Shown: positions 17,634-27,037 of the stretch, piece by piece | How the letters are laid out: every line of letters begins with the position of its first letter | How positions within the stretch are numbered: position 1 is the stretch's first letter | Assembly: GCA_900473045.1 (NCBI GenBank) | Contig: UCKS01000053.1 | Coordinates: forward strand, 68,124 to 132,123 | DNA: 64,000 nucleotides | Direction: 5' to 3' | DNA from: Hyphomicrobiales bacterium | GTDB taxonomy: Bacteria > Pseudomonadota > Alphaproteobacteria > Rhizobiales > Rhizobiaceae | The notes under the pieces: model-generated | The model's database searches: none | The model's input: the letters and a program-made list of their open reading frames with translations, nothing else | What the model was told of the DNA's origin: nothing | Made by a program: the position numbers and the translations under genes

Positions 17634-17772
17634 CCGTCATTCCTGTGCTTGTCACAGGAATCCAGCCACGGCGCGTCGGCGCCGTGAATGAACTGGTTTC
17701 GCCGGTAAAAGAGTCTTCCGCGCCCAAGGACTTGGGCGCGCTGGATTCCTGTGACAAGCACAGGAATGACGG
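17634..17772. repeat. Rhizobial intergenic palindromic mosaic element (RIME-like) inside the hut operon
   Basis: The 33-base outer arms at 17634-17666 and 17740-17772 are perfect inverted copies (CCGTCATTCCTGTGCTTGTC and onward). Inside are two smaller hairpins: CACGGCGC paired with GCGCCGTG, and CGCGCCCAAG paired with CTTGGGCGCG over a two-base loop. This nested palindromic layout is that of the short non-coding mosaic repeats scattered between genes in Rhizobium, Sinorhizobium and Agrobacterium. It fills most of the hutH-hutG gap and would fold in the operon message. Confidence 0.75.
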
Positions 17773-17814
17773 AGAAGTTGAATACCCCACAAGAAAATCG
17801 GGAAGGAAATTTCA

Positions 17815-18654
17815 ATGACCAAACCCGTCTTCGAAGTCAAACAGGGCACATCGCCGATCATTCTCGGTTTCCCGCACACCGGCACCGATGTTCCTCCCGC
17901 CATCTGGGAGCGCCTCAACGACACCGGCCGGTTGCTGACCGATACCGACTGGCACATCCATCACCTCTACGATGGCCTGCTGCCGGAGGTAACGACCGTC
18001 CGCGCCACCTTCCATCGCTATGTACTCGATGCCAATCGCGATCCGGAAGGCGTCAGCCTCTATCCCGGCCAGAACACCACCGGGCTCATTCCGGAAACGG
18101 ATTTCGATGGCGTGCCGATCTGGAAGGATGGCGAGGAGCCGACGGAAGCCGACATCGCCGCCCGTCTTGCCGATTTCCATGCGCCCTATCACGCGGCGCT
18201 TGCAGCCGAGATCGAGCGAGTGAAAGCCATCCATGGCATAGCAGTCCTCTACGATTGCCATTCGATCCGCTCGGATATCCCGTTCCTGTTCGAAGGCACG
18301 TTGCCCGATTTCAACATCGGCACCGACATGGGCAAGACCTGCGATCCGGCCATCCAGGACGCAACCGTCGATGTCGTTTTGAATGCCGAGGGCTACACCA
18401 GCATCCTCAACGGCCGCTTCAAGGGCGGATGGACGACGCGCCATTACAGCGATCAGGAAAACGGCGTCCAGACGATCCAGATGGAACTGGCGCAGGCCAC
18501 GCATCTGAGCACGGAAGCGCCGCCCTTCGCCTATGACCAGGCCAAGGCCGACAAGCTTCGCATTCATCTGAAAGACATTCTGACGCGCATCGAAACGATT
18601 GCGCTGACACTGGAAAAGCAAACCCAGGCACCACACACAAGGGGAACCAAATGA
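17815..18654 (+). CDS. hutG: N-formylglutamate amidohydrolase HutG
   Basis: The 279-residue enzyme hydrolyses N-formyl-L-glutamate to glutamate and formate, the last step of the HutF branch. It shows the family stretches [13 protein letters not shown] (~16-28), [15 protein letters not shown] (~42-56), DANRDPEG (~70-77) and [16 protein letters not shown] (~143-158), with His and Asp residues for the metal. It belongs to the N-formylglutamate amidohydrolase family rather than the arginase-like HutG family. It overlaps hutU by four bases. Confidence 0.92.
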   Translation: MTKPVFEVKQGTSPIILGFPHTGTDVPPAIWERLNDTGRLLTDTDWHIHHLYDGLLPEVTTVRATFHRYVLDANRDPEGVSLYPGQNTTGLIPETDFDGVPIWKDGEEPTEADIAARLADFHAPYHAALAAEIERVKAIHGIAVLYDCHSIRSDIPFLFEGTLPDFNIGTDMGKTCDPAIQDATVDVVLNAEGYTSILNGRFKGGWTTRHYSDQENGVQTIQMELAQATHLSTEAPPFAYDQAKADKLRIHLKDILTRIETIALTLEKQTQAPHTRGTK

Positions 18655-20324
18655 CCAATCCTCGTCACAATATCCGCGACGTTCGCGCCGCCCGTGGCAC
18701 CGAGCTGACGGCAAAGTCATGGATGACCGAGGCGCCGCTGCGCATGCTGATGAACAATCTCGATCCGGAAGTGGCCGAGAACCCGCATGAACTGGTGGTT
18801 TATGGCGGCATCGGCCGCGCCGCCCGCACCTGGGCGGATTTCGACAAGATCGTCGAAACGCTGCGCGACCTCAACGAAGACGAGACGCTGATGGTGCAAT
18901 CGGGCAAGCCGGTCGGCGTGTTCCGCACCCACAAGGATGCGCCGCGTGTTCTGATCGCCAACTCCAACCTCGTGCCGCATTGGGCCACCTGGGATCATTT
19001 TAACGAGTTGGATAAGAAGGGCCTTGCCATGTACGGCCAGATGACGGCCGGTTCATGGATCTACATCGGCACGCAGGGCATCGTCCAGGGCACCTACGAA
19101 ACCTTCGTCGAGGCCGGCCGCCAGCATTATGATGACAACCTCAAGGGAAAATGGGTGCTGACCGGCGGTCTCGGCGGCATGGGCGGCGCACAGCCGCTGG
19201 CCGCCGTCATGGCTGGCGCCTGCTGCCTCGCCATCGAATGCAATCCCGACTCGATCGATTTCCGCTTGCGCACCCGCTATGTCGACGAAAGTGCCGAAAC
19301 GCTGGATGAAGCGATGGACATGATCAACCGCTGGACGAAGAACGGCGAAGCTAAATCCGTCGGCCTGCTCGGCAACTGCGCTGAAATCCTGCCGGAAATG
19401 GTCCGCCGCGGCATTCGCCCGGACATGGTCACCGACCAGACCTCCGCCCATGACCCGATCAACGGTTACCTGCCGAAGGGCTGGACGATGGGAGAGTGGA
19501 AGGAAAAGCGCGAGAGCGATCCGAAGGCCGTCGAAAAGGCCGCCCGCGCCTCGATGCGCGAACATGTCGAAGCGATGATCGCTTTCCAGGACATGGGGGT
19601 CCCGACCTTCGACTATGGCAACAACATCCGCCAGGTCGCCAAGGATGAGGGCCTCGAAAACGCCTTCGCCTTCCCGGGCTTCGTGCCGGCCTATATCCGC
19701 CCGCTGTTCTGCCGCGGCATCGGCCCGTTCCGTTGGGCCGCCCTGTCCGGCGATCCGGAAGATATCCGCAAGACCGACGCCAAGGTGAAGGAACTGACAC
19801 CCGGCAACAAGCACCTGCACAACTGGCTCGACATGGCTGCCGAGCGCATCGCGTTCCAGGGTCTACCAGCACGCATTTGCTGGGTCGGTCTCGGCGATCG
19901 CCACCGCCTCGGCCTCGCCTTCAACGAAATGGTCAGGACCGGCGAGCTGTCGGCCCCGGTCGTCATTGGCCGCGACCATCTGGACAGTGGCTCCGTCGCC
20001 TCGCCGAACCGCGAGACCGAAGCGATGAAGGACGGCTCGGACGCCGTCTCCGACTGGCCGCTGCTGAACGCCTTGCTCAACACCGCATCCGGCGCCACCT
20101 GGGTGTCGCTGCATCATGGCGGCGGCGTTGGCATGGGCTTCTCGCAGCACTCCGGCGTCGTCATCTGCGCCGATGGCACCGACGATGCAGCCCGCCGCCT
20201 CGAGCGCGTGCTGTGGAATGACCCGGCAACCGGCGTCATGCGCCATGCCGACGCGGGCTACGACATTGCCATCGATTGCGCCAAGGAAAAGGGCCTGCGC
20301 CTGCCGGGCATTCTCGGGAACTAA
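18651..20324 (+). CDS. hutU: Urocanate hydratase HutU
   Basis: A 557-residue protein, the standard length, converting urocanate to imidazolonepropionate with a tightly bound NAD as electrophile. The NAD site shows as [13 protein letters not shown] (~172-184), and the catalytic cysteine lies in [13 protein letters not shown]. The C-terminal part contains [21 protein letters not shown]. Its ATG overlaps the hutG stop (ATGA). It is the second pathway step although it is placed near the end of the operon. Confidence 0.95.
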   Translation: MTNPRHNIRDVRAARGTELTAKSWMTEAPLRMLMNNLDPEVAENPHELVVYGGIGRAARTWADFDKIVETLRDLNEDETLMVQSGKPVGVFRTHKDAPRVLIANSNLVPHWATWDHFNELDKKGLAMYGQMTAGSWIYIGTQGIVQGTYETFVEAGRQHYDDNLKGKWVLTGGLGGMGGAQPLAAVMAGACCLAIECNPDSIDFRLRTRYVDESAETLDEAMDMINRWTKNGEAKSVGLLGNCAEILPEMVRRGIRPDMVTDQTSAHDPINGYLPKGWTMGEWKEKRESDPKAVEKAARASMREHVEAMIAFQDMGVPTFDYGNNIRQVAKDEGLENAFAFPGFVPAYIRPLFCRGIGPFRWAALSGDPEDIRKTDAKVKELTPGNKHLHNWLDMAAERIAFQGLPARICWVGLGDRHRLGLAFNEMVRTGELSAPVVIGRDHLDSGSVASPNRETEAMKDGSDAVSDWPLLNALLNTASGATWVSLHHGGGVGMGFSQHSGVVICADGTDDAARRLERVLWNDPATGVMRHADAGYDIAIDCAKEKGLRLPGILGN

Positions 20325-20332
20325 AAAACAAT

Positions 20333-20362
20333 CCCGGGCCTCTGCGTTTTACGAGGTCCGGG
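20333..20362 (+). terminator. Hairpin after hutU
   Basis: CCCGGGCCTC pairs with GAGGTCCGGG (one G-T pair) over a 10-base loop, 8 bases after the hutU stop. No T run follows, so it may be a weak terminator or a message-stabilising hairpin before hutD. Confidence 0.35.
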
Positions 20363-20469
20363 AAGCCCTGTAGAATGATAGCGCTTCCTCTGCTGTCTTT
20401 GCCGATGGAAGACGCCGGATTTGGCTGAGCACGCCAGACAACGGGAACAGAGCTTCAAGGATTACGGCC

Positions 20470-21036
20470 ATGCACGTTCTTCGCTCGAAAAACCATCGCC
20501 GCATGCCTTGGAAAAACGGGGGCGGCGAGACTGTGGAGATTGCAGTGTTTCCTCCGGAGGCCGATCTCTCAGCGTTCGGCTGGCGCGTCAGCATGGCAAC
20601 AGTGGCAACGGACGGACCGTTTTCGGTGTTCGCTGGCATCGACCGGACCTTATCGATCCTTGAAGGCCAAGGCATGCAACTGGATATCGCCGGACTGGAG
20701 CCCGTCGTGTTGACCCGGGCGTCGGAACCACTCGCGTTTCCGGCCGATGCAGCAACCTCGGCAAGGCTGGTATCGGGCACTATCGTCGATCTCAACATCA
20801 TGACCCGGCGGGGGCAGTGGGCGCACCGGATCGAACGGCGCGTGTTCGAAGGCGATCATCCTCTCGATGCCGAAGGCGGCGTGACGATGCTTCTGTCGCT
20901 TGGCAATCTACGGATCGATAGCGGTGAGGACGCCGAAGAATTGGCCCGGCTGGACTGTGCCATCATCGAAGGACCTTGCCGCATCAGTTCCGACATGCCC
21001 ACGGAGGCATACCTGATCCGGATAACCCCGGCCTAA
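20470..21036 (+). CDS. hutD: HutD family protein
   Basis: A 188-residue cupin-like protein with the HutD opening RMPWKNGGGETVEIAVFP (~11-28) and a bicupin body. HutD is found in many hut operons; in Pseudomonas it has been proposed to buffer urocanate or formylglutamine levels and limit operon expression, with no catalytic role shown. It lies 145 bases after hutU. Its TAA overlaps the TAG of the convergent arginase-family gene, so the two operons end on each other's stop codons. Confidence 0.85.
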   Translation: MHVLRSKNHRRMPWKNGGGETVEIAVFPPEADLSAFGWRVSMATVATDGPFSVFAGIDRTLSILEGQGMQLDIAGLEPVVLTRASEPLAFPADAATSARLVSGTIVDLNIMTRRGQWAHRIERRVFEGDHPLDAEGGVTMLLSLGNLRIDSGEDAEELARLDCAIIEGPCRISSDMPTEAYLIRITPA

Positions 21037-21971
21037 CGGCCATTCCTGCGGGCCAGATTGCCCAGCACGTGGCAAACGAGCCGGCCAACGACCGTCGCCG
21101 TCATGGAATTGACGTCGTTTTTCGGCTGAAACTCGACGATCGAGAAGCCGGCGAGTGTGCGGCCAGTCATTGCCGAGGCGATGAGATCGGTGACTTCCTC
21201 AAGCCATAGACCTCCGGGTGACATCGCATTGATGCCGGGGCAGATCGACGGATCGAGCGCATCGACATCGATATGGATCAGCAGTGCACCATCACCCGGA
21301 ATCGCATCAGCAATCTCCGCAACACCGTTTGCCCGCACCTGGCGCACCGTCACCAGCCGCGAACCCCATGCTTTTGCCGCCTCGACCTCTTCACGGCGCG
21401 CACTGCCGACGGCGCGAATACCGACCTGGGTCATGGAGCGCACAAACGGTAGTTCGGAGGCCCGCCGCATCGTGCTGGAATAGCCAAGCGTCTCGTCGCC
21501 GATCCGGTCGCGCCAGTCGATATGGGCGTCGATCTGCAGGATGTGCAGGGCATCGACATCGGCAAGACCACGCATGAAGGGAATGGCGGCGGAATCATCG
21601 CCACCGATCAGGATCGGAATAGCACCTGCCGCACGGATATCCCGTGTTGCCGCTTCGATCGCCGCGCGATTACCGGCATTATCATTGTGGCGCGTAACGA
21701 CATCGCCGAGATCGACCACTTCGAGAGCGCCGTCGTTCAACAAAGGTCCATCGAAATCGAAATCCCAATGATCGGCATGCACGGACGCTTCGGTGATCGC
21801 CCGGCGGACCGCATCCGGCGCTGATATACCGGACATATCGAAAATACTGCCCGGATAGGCCGTTCCATGCACAGCACCGAAAATCGCAACCGATCCCGCG
21901 CGGGCTTCGCTCGCGGCTGGCAGGTTAAAGAAGGTTTCTGACGCAGGCTGGAGCGTATACGTCATGCTCAT
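21033..21971 (-). CDS. Ureohydrolase (arginase/agmatinase family) with a GGDDS metal motif
   Basis: The 312-residue protein has the three manganese motifs of the ureohydrolase family: IGGDDSAAIP (GGDD at 123-126), QIDAHIDWRD and IHIDVDALDPS. The first is normally GGDHS; here the metal-binding His is Asp126, which occurs in some agmatinase-like subgroups and may change metal use or substrate. The enzymes cleave guanidino or amidino compounds to urea or amide plus an amine. It is the last gene of the leftward transporter operon and overlaps the oxidase gene by four bases. The exact substrate is unknown. Confidence 0.8.
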   Translation of the reverse strand: MSMTYTLQPASETFFNLPAASEARAGSVAIFGAVHGTAYPGSIFDMSGISAPDAVRRAITEASVHADHWDFDFDGPLLNDGALEVVDLGDVVTRHNDNAGNRAAIEAATRDIRAAGAIPILIGGDDSAAIPFMRGLADVDALHILQIDAHIDWRDRIGDETLGYSSTMRRASELPFVRSMTQVGIRAVGSARREEVEAAKAWGSRLVTVRQVRANGVAEIADAIPGDGALLIHIDVDALDPSICPGINAMSPGGLWLEEVTDLIASAMTGRTLAGFSIVEFQPKNDVNSMTATVVGRLVCHVLGNLARRNGR

Positions 21972-23125
21972 GCCGCCCGCACCGCCAGAAACCGGTCCAT
22001 TGCGGCAAACGAGAAGGCGCCGATCGGCAGCTCCGTCCCGCCATCGAGTGCCAGATCGGCCAGGATTTCACCAACGACACTGGTAAACTTGAACCCATGG
22101 CCGGAGCAGGGCGACGCCACGACGATACGTTTGTCGCCGGGCAAAAGATCAAGCAGAAAATCCTCGCTCGGCAGCATCGTATAACGGCAGGTGGTGGAGC
22201 GCACCCGAAGCCCGGCAGCGGCCGGGAGACGGCGCCTGATGAAGCTGTCGAGCAGATCCGTATCCCGGCCGTTGACGGCCGGATTGGGTTGGTTCGGATC
22301 GATCGGCTCGCGGAAATGCGCATGACGGCCAATCTTGACGCCGTCGACGCCGATCGTCGGGAAGCCGAAGAACGAACCGTTTTCACCCTCGTCGCGAATG
22401 AACACCGGCATGCGTTGCGGCATGGTGACGAAACCATCCGTTGGCTGGTACCACGAGACGACCTGTTTGATCGGCACGGCGTGATTGCGCAAGTCAGGCA
22501 CCAGCTCGCCGATCCAGGAGCCCGTCGCGACGATGACCTTGCTGGCCGTATAGCGCCCGGTATCGGAAACGATCGCAACACCACGATCACCCGGCTCGAT
22601 CGCCGTCACCTTCTCGCCGAAATGCAGCACCGCGCCATCGGCGGCAGCGAGTTTCAGATGCCCCATGACGGCCGCTTCCGGGCGGAGGTAACCGCCCTGC
22701 GGATCAAGCAATGCGATCTCATCGCTATCCAGCGAAAACACCGGGAAGCGACGGCCCATCTCTTCGGGATCCAGGGTTTCCAGCGGCAGATTGTGCAAGG
22801 CGCAACTCTTCCTGGTACCGCTGACGATCTTGCTGTCGGGCTTGCCGATCTGCAACACGCCAGTGATCGTCAGAATATCCTCGCGCAGCCGCGCTTCCAG
22901 CGACCGCCAGTTGGCATAGGCGCGCTGCAGCAGCGGCACATAGGACGGGTCCTCGAAATAACCGAGCCGGATCAAACGGCTGTCGCCATGCGACGAACTC
23001 AGCGCATGCGCCGGATACCAGGCGTCTAAGCCGATCACTTTTGCGCCACGGGCGGCCAGATGCGCGATCGCAGCACTGCCCATAGCGCCAAGGCCGACAA
23101 TGGCAACGTCGAAATGGGCAGTCAT
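21968..23125 (-). CDS. FAD-dependent amine oxidase, SolA/monomeric sarcosine oxidase family
   Basis: A 385-residue D-amino acid oxidase-fold flavoprotein. The Rossmann motif DVAIVGLGAMGSAAIAHLA is at residues 6-24, and Cys313 in TTCRYTM aligns with the cysteine that carries covalent FAD in monomeric sarcosine oxidase and N-methyltryptophan oxidase. The C-terminal SPCSGHGFKF segment is the usual flavin-binding loop. Such enzymes oxidise N-methylated or cyclic secondary amino acids. It lies 21 bases after the ammonia-lyase paralogue and overlaps the ureohydrolase gene, so the three are likely consecutive steps on one substrate. Confidence 0.82.
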   Translation of the reverse strand: MTAHFDVAIVGLGAMGSAAIAHLAARGAKVIGLDAWYPAHALSSSHGDSRLIRLGYFEDPSYVPLLQRAYANWRSLEARLREDILTITGVLQIGKPDSKIVSGTRKSCALHNLPLETLDPEEMGRRFPVFSLDSDEIALLDPQGGYLRPEAAVMGHLKLAAADGAVLHFGEKVTAIEPGDRGVAIVSDTGRYTASKVIVATGSWIGELVPDLRNHAVPIKQVVSWYQPTDGFVTMPQRMPVFIRDEGENGSFFGFPTIGVDGVKIGRHAHFREPIDPNQPNPAVNGRDTDLLDSFIRRRLPAAAGLRVRSTTCRYTMLPSEDFLLDLLPGDKRIVVASPCSGHGFKFTSVVGEILADLALDGGTELPIGAFSFAAMDRFLAVRAA

Positions 23126-23146
23126 GGCACTATCCTTTCGGGAGTT

Positions 23147-24640
23147 TCAGATATGTGGGGGCGGCGATCTCAAGAGCAGGTCGCGGGCCTTTTCAAGATC
23201 CCAGCCGAGCGGCCGGTCATCGGCATAGGTTGGCATATCCGCGCGGATAAGGCGATAGAGCGCGTCGGTGCCGACAGCACGCTGTGCCACATCGGCCTTG
23301 AAATCCTGCGCCTGTGCGGCGGCGGCAAATTCGATGCCGAGGATCTGCTCGGCATTATCGATCACGGCAAGCAGCTTGTTGGCCGCAGCCGTCGGATGAC
23401 CGAGAAAATCCTCCTGCAGGGCAGACGTTATGCCGCCATCCAGGCTTGCCGGAGCGCCAAGGCGGCGGTTTTCCGCAGCGAGCGCCGCTGCCGTATATTG
23501 CGCGATCATGAACCCGGATCCGGCGCCCGGATCGGCGGCGAGAAAGGCCGGAAGACCGCTGACCAGCGGATTGACAAGGCGGTCGATGCGGCGCTCGCTC
23601 ATCATCGATATCTGGGCGATCGCGATGGCGAGGCTATCCAGTGCCTGTCCGAGAGCCGGCGCCACGGCATGGGCTTCGGACGAGACCACCGGTGCATCCG
23701 GCGTACCGGAGACTGCCGGATTATCTGTCACGGAAGCCAGCTCCTGATTGACGACCGTAATCACAAAATCGAACACATCCCATCCCGCGCCGTGGGTATG
23801 CGGAACCGAACGAAGGCTCAAGGCATCCTGCGTCCGCGCGCCCTTCGCTGCCTCGATCAATCCGCTGCCGGCGAGACGCTCGCGCAAAGTCGTGCCGACC
23901 TTCTCGATCCCCTTCGACTTGCGAAGGGCGAGCACATCAGCATTGAAGGCAGTCATCTGGCAGTCGAGCGCTTCTATCGTTAGCGACGCGATGGCATCAG
24001 CCCACTCCAGCAGCCGCTCCGCCCGTGCTAAGGCCACAGACCCGAGCCCTGTCGAGCAGGCGGTACCGTTGACAAGGCTCAGGCCTTCCTTTGCCCGCAG
24101 CACCAGCGGCGCGACGCCAAGCGACTTCAGCGCTTCGGCACCAGTCACAGGCTTGCCCTTCAGCCGTGCCTTGCCTTCGCCGATCAGCACCAGCGCGATA
24201 TGAGCATTGTGGCTGAGATACCCGGCTGATCCCTTGGACGGCACATCGGGAATGCAGTCTTCGTGCAGAAAGGTCTGCAGCAATTCCACGATTTCTGGGC
24301 ACACGCCGGAATGACCGTGGGAAAAATTGGCGATCTGCGCGGCGATGATGGCGCGGACCTCCCGCGCCTCCAGCAGCGGGCCAAGACCGCAGGCATGGCT
24401 CAGAATGATGTTGCGCGACAACCGGCTCTGCGACGGCCGATCGACCACCGTATCGGCAAGCGCGCCGACACCGGTGTTGACGCCATAGGCCCGCACGCCA
24501 CTTTCGACGATGGCCGAAACGATCCGGCTGGCTGTTTCGACGCGCTGTTTGGCAGCGTCGGAGAGCGAAAGCGTTGCCCCATCGGCAACCGCTGCCACGG
24601 CGCGCCACTCGAGCGCCGTCCCAAGCATGATATCCTGCAC
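23147..24640 (-). CDS. Histidine ammonia-lyase family paralogue lacking the MIO Ala-Ser-Gly triad
   Basis: The 497-residue protein has the whole aromatic amino acid lyase fold: YGVNTGVGALADT (~53-65), SRNIILSHACGLG, AKEGLSLVNGT and TDNPAV are all recognisable. Where HutH of this window reads [14 protein letters not shown], this one reads GSAG-YLSHNAH (G137 to H146), three residues shorter exactly at the triad that cyclises to MIO. The active-site stretch QDPYCIR is QDALSLR and QEDHVSM is QEDFLGH. The start is GTG at 24640 (an ATG lies four codons later). It follows the ABC ATPase gene by two bases. Chemistry other than classical MIO elimination is likely. Confidence 0.85.
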   Translation of the reverse strand: MQDIMLGTALEWRAVAAVADGATLSLSDAAKQRVETASRIVSAIVESGVRAYGVNTGVGALADTVVDRPSQSRLSRNIILSHACGLGPLLEAREVRAIIAAQIANFSHGHSGVCPEIVELLQTFLHEDCIPDVPSKGSAGYLSHNAHIALVLIGEGKARLKGKPVTGAEALKSLGVAPLVLRAKEGLSLVNGTACSTGLGSVALARAERLLEWADAIASLTIEALDCQMTAFNADVLALRKSKGIEKVGTTLRERLAGSGLIEAAKGARTQDALSLRSVPHTHGAGWDVFDFVITVVNQELASVTDNPAVSGTPDAPVVSSEAHAVAPALGQALDSLAIAIAQISMMSERRIDRLVNPLVSGLPAFLAADPGAGSGFMIAQYTAAALAAENRRLGAPASLDGGITSALQEDFLGHPTAAANKLLAVIDNAEQILGIEFAAAAQAQDFKADVAQRAVGTDALYRLIRADMPTYADDRPLGWDLEKARDLLLRSPPPHI

Positions 24641-24642
24641 GC

Positions 24643-25449
24643 TCAGCCTCCGAAATTGCCGATGAACTGGCGGAAGCTGGGCGAACCGCCGGAGCCGAAT
24701 AGCTCTTCCGGCGCGCCGTCGCTGTCGATTTCGCCGGATTTCATGAAGATCACCCGGTTGGAGACGTTGCGGGCAAAGCTCATTTCATGGGTGACGACCA
24801 GCATGGTCATGCCCTCTTCAGCCAGCGAGCGCATGACGCGCAGCACTTCGCCGACCAGTTCCGGATCGAGCGCCGAGGTGGGCTCATCGAACAACATCAC
24901 CTTCGGCTTCATCGCCAGCGAGCGGGCAATCGCCGCGCGCTGCTGCTGGCCGCCGGAGAGATGCGCCGGGTAGGCGTGGCGCTTTTCGGCAATACCGACT
25001 TTTTCGAGCAACGCTTCGGCTTCGGCGATGCATTCGGCGCGCGGGCGCTTGAGCACATGCACCGGCCCCTCGATGACGTTTTCGAGGATCGTCATATGAG
25101 ACCAGAGATTGAAGGACTGGAACACCATGCCAAGTTCTGAGCGGATCCGGTCCACCTGACGGCGGTTGGCCGGGACGTTCTTGCCGCCGCGCTGCTGCAT
25201 CTGGATCAGCTCGCCATCGACGGAAATCTCGCCGTGATCGGCAATTTCCAGAAGATTGATACAGCGCAGGAAGGTCGACTTGCCGGAGCCGCTGGCGCCG
25301 AGCAGCGAGATGACATCGCCGTCGCGAGCCTCAAGCGAGATGCCGCGCAGCACTTCATGCGTGCCGAAACTCTTGCGGATGTTGCGGACGGAAAGCCGGG
25401 TCGTGCCTGCCATGGTCGTTCCAGTCTGGTTGAGGGTCGCGGCGTTCAT
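24643..25449 (-). CDS. Polar amino acid ABC transporter ATP-binding protein
   Basis: The 268-residue ATPase has Walker [10 protein letters not shown] (~52-60), the signature [15 protein letters not shown] (~164-178) and Walker [15 protein letters not shown] (~184-197), the pattern of HisP/GlnQ-type amino acid transporters. It starts at ATG 25449, overlapping the permease stop by four bases; an internal ATG 36 bases later would remove the non-conserved first 12 residues. It powers uptake together with the two permeases and the periplasmic protein of the same operon. Confidence 0.9.
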   Translation of the reverse strand: MNAATLNQTGTTMAGTTRLSVRNIRKSFGTHEVLRGISLEARDGDVISLLGASGSGKSTFLRCINLLEIADHGEISVDGELIQMQQRGGKNVPANRRQVDRIRSELGMVFQSFNLWSHMTILENVIEGPVHVLKRPRAECIAEAEALLEKVGIAEKRHAYPAHLSGGQQQRAAIARSLAMKPKVMLFDEPTSALDPELVGEVLRVMRSLAEEGMTMLVVTHEMSFARNVSNRVIFMKSGEIDSDGAPEELFGSGGSPSFRQFIGNFGG

Positions 25450-26156
25450 CGTTGCGGCACCGGGAAAAGGGGAGCAGCGCGGCGATGCGGGGTCAGCTTA
25501 TATTCAAGCAGCGCCATGGCCTGCAGGATGATGAAATTGAGAATGAGATAGATCGCGGCGGCACAGAGGAAGACTTCCATCGTGCGGTAGGTCTGCGAGA
25601 TCAGCCGCTGGGCGACGCCGGTCACTTCCCAGACGGTCACGAGGCTGGCGAGCGCGGTGGATTTCACCATCATCACCACTTCGGTCGAATAGGCCGGAAG
25701 CGCGTGGCGAAAAGCGATCGGTGCCAGAATGCGGCGTGTCAGAAGAAAGCCGGACATGCCGATGGAGCGTGCCGCCTCGATTTCCTTGGACGGAATGGCC
25801 CGAAGGCCGAAGCGGAAGATTTCCGCCGAATAACCGGCGGTGCAGAGTGCCAGCGACAGCACGGCGCAGACGAAGGGCTCGCGCAGCGCAGGCCACAGGA
25901 AGCTGTAGCGGATAAACCCGAACTGACCGAGGCCGTAGAAGATCAGGAACATCTGGATCAAAAGCGGCGAGCCGCGAAAGATGAAGATGTAGCCCTTGGC
26001 AAAGTTCCGGGCGGCGGGGTTGCCGCTGACGCGCATCCAGACGATCAGAAGCGCCAGCATGCCGCCGAAGAAGACGGAAAGGGAAAACAGCGCCAGCGTC
26101 ATCGGCAGAGCGGCCAGCAGCGTTTTCATGGTCTCGAACATGAAGGCGATGTCCAT
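25446..26156 (-). CDS. Amino acid ABC transporter permease (HisM type)
   Basis: A 236-residue membrane protein with about five hydrophobic helices and the polar amino acid permease loop [33 protein letters not shown] (around residues 100-140), which contains the coupling EAA-type sequence that contacts the ATPase. It begins 15 bases after the partner permease and overlaps the ATPase gene by four bases. Confidence 0.88.
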   Translation of the reverse strand: MDIAFMFETMKTLLAALPMTLALFSLSVFFGGMLALLIVWMRVSGNPAARNFAKGYIFIFRGSPLLIQMFLIFYGLGQFGFIRYSFLWPALREPFVCAVLSLALCTAGYSAEIFRFGLRAIPSKEIEAARSIGMSGFLLTRRILAPIAFRHALPAYSTEVVMMVKSTALASLVTVWEVTGVAQRLISQTYRTMEVFLCAAAIYLILNFIILQAMALLEYKLTPHRRAAPLFPVPQR

Positions 26157-26171
26157 CGCGCGTCTCCTTGA

Positions 26172-26894
26172 TCAGGCCTGGCCGAGACTGGTCGGCATGC
26201 TGCGATTGGCGCGCTTTTCAGCACTGTTGAAAATCCGGTCGGAGAAGCTGGTCATGATCAGATAGAGGCAGCCGCCAACAATGAAGAACAGGAAATGCTG
26301 ACGCGTCGATCCGGCAGCGACCTGGCTGGTGCGCATCAGATCGGCAAGCCCGGTCACCGAAACAAGTGCGGAGTCCTTGAGGCTGAGCTGCCAGACATTG
26401 CCGATCCCCGGAATGGCGAACCGGAATACCTGTGGCCCGATGATGCGGCGGAAACGCAAGCCGCGGTTCATGCCGATCGCCTGCGCCGCCTCCAGTTCCC
26501 CCTTGGGAATGGCGAGATAGGCGCCGCGAAATACCTCGGCCTGATAGGCGCCGGAGATGATGCCGACGGCAAGCGCACCGGCTGCAAAGGACGGGAGGCC
26601 AAGAAAACCCTCATAGCCCATCGCCGTGCCGATGGCGGTTACGGCGCTCGATCCACCGAAATAGACGAGATAGATGATCAACAGCTCGGGAACGCCGCGG
26701 AAGACCGTGGTGTAGATACCGCCGATCGTTCTCATGATCCGGCTGCCCGAGAGCTTCGCCCAGGCGACGAGCGTACCCAGGATAGCCCCAATCAACAGCG
26801 CCACGGCGGTAACGCAAAGCGTCATCAGCGCTGCCACAAGCAGCAGCCCGCCCCAGCCGGTGGGGCCAAATCCGATCATTTGAAGTAAAGCCAT
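26172..26894 (-). CDS. Amino acid ABC transporter permease (HisQ type)
   Basis: A 240-residue inner-membrane permease paralogous to the following gene. Hydrophobic helices are at ~15-45, 60-80 and 95-120, and the coupling loop reads GAYQAEVFRGAYLAIPKGELEAAQAIGMNRG. It pairs with the HisM-type permease to form the transport channel. A 143-base gap with a hairpin separates it from the binding protein gene, a common arrangement that keeps binding protein levels higher than permease levels. Confidence 0.88.
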   Translation of the reverse strand: MALLQMIGFGPTGWGGLLLVAALMTLCVTAVALLIGAILGTLVAWAKLSGSRIMRTIGGIYTTVFRGVPELLIIYLVYFGGSSAVTAIGTAMGYEGFLGLPSFAAGALAVGIISGAYQAEVFRGAYLAIPKGELEAAQAIGMNRGLRFRRIIGPQVFRFAIPGIGNVWQLSLKDSALVSVTGLADLMRTSQVAAGSTRQHFLFFIVGGCLYLIMTSFSDRIFNSAEKRANRSMPTSLGQA

Positions 26895-26994
26895 GCCGCA
26901 GGCGTCCCGTCGTTCCCGGCAAAGCCGGATTCCCGATCTTCAAGTGGATATGGAAGGCCGCATCTCTTCAGGGAGCAACCTGCCGCAGCAAGTG

Positions 26995-27028
26995 TGCCCG
27001 CCGCCCGCAAAATAGCAAGCGGCGGGCA
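26995..27028. other. Stable hairpin between binding protein and permease genes
   Basis: TGCCCGCCGC pairs perfectly with GCGGCGGGCA around a 14-base AT-rich loop, starting 9 bases after the stop of the binding protein gene on the minus strand. No T run follows. Its likely effect is partial termination or protection of the upstream message, which would lift binding protein expression over that of the permeases. Confidence 0.5.
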
Positions 27029-27037
27029 AACTTGGGA

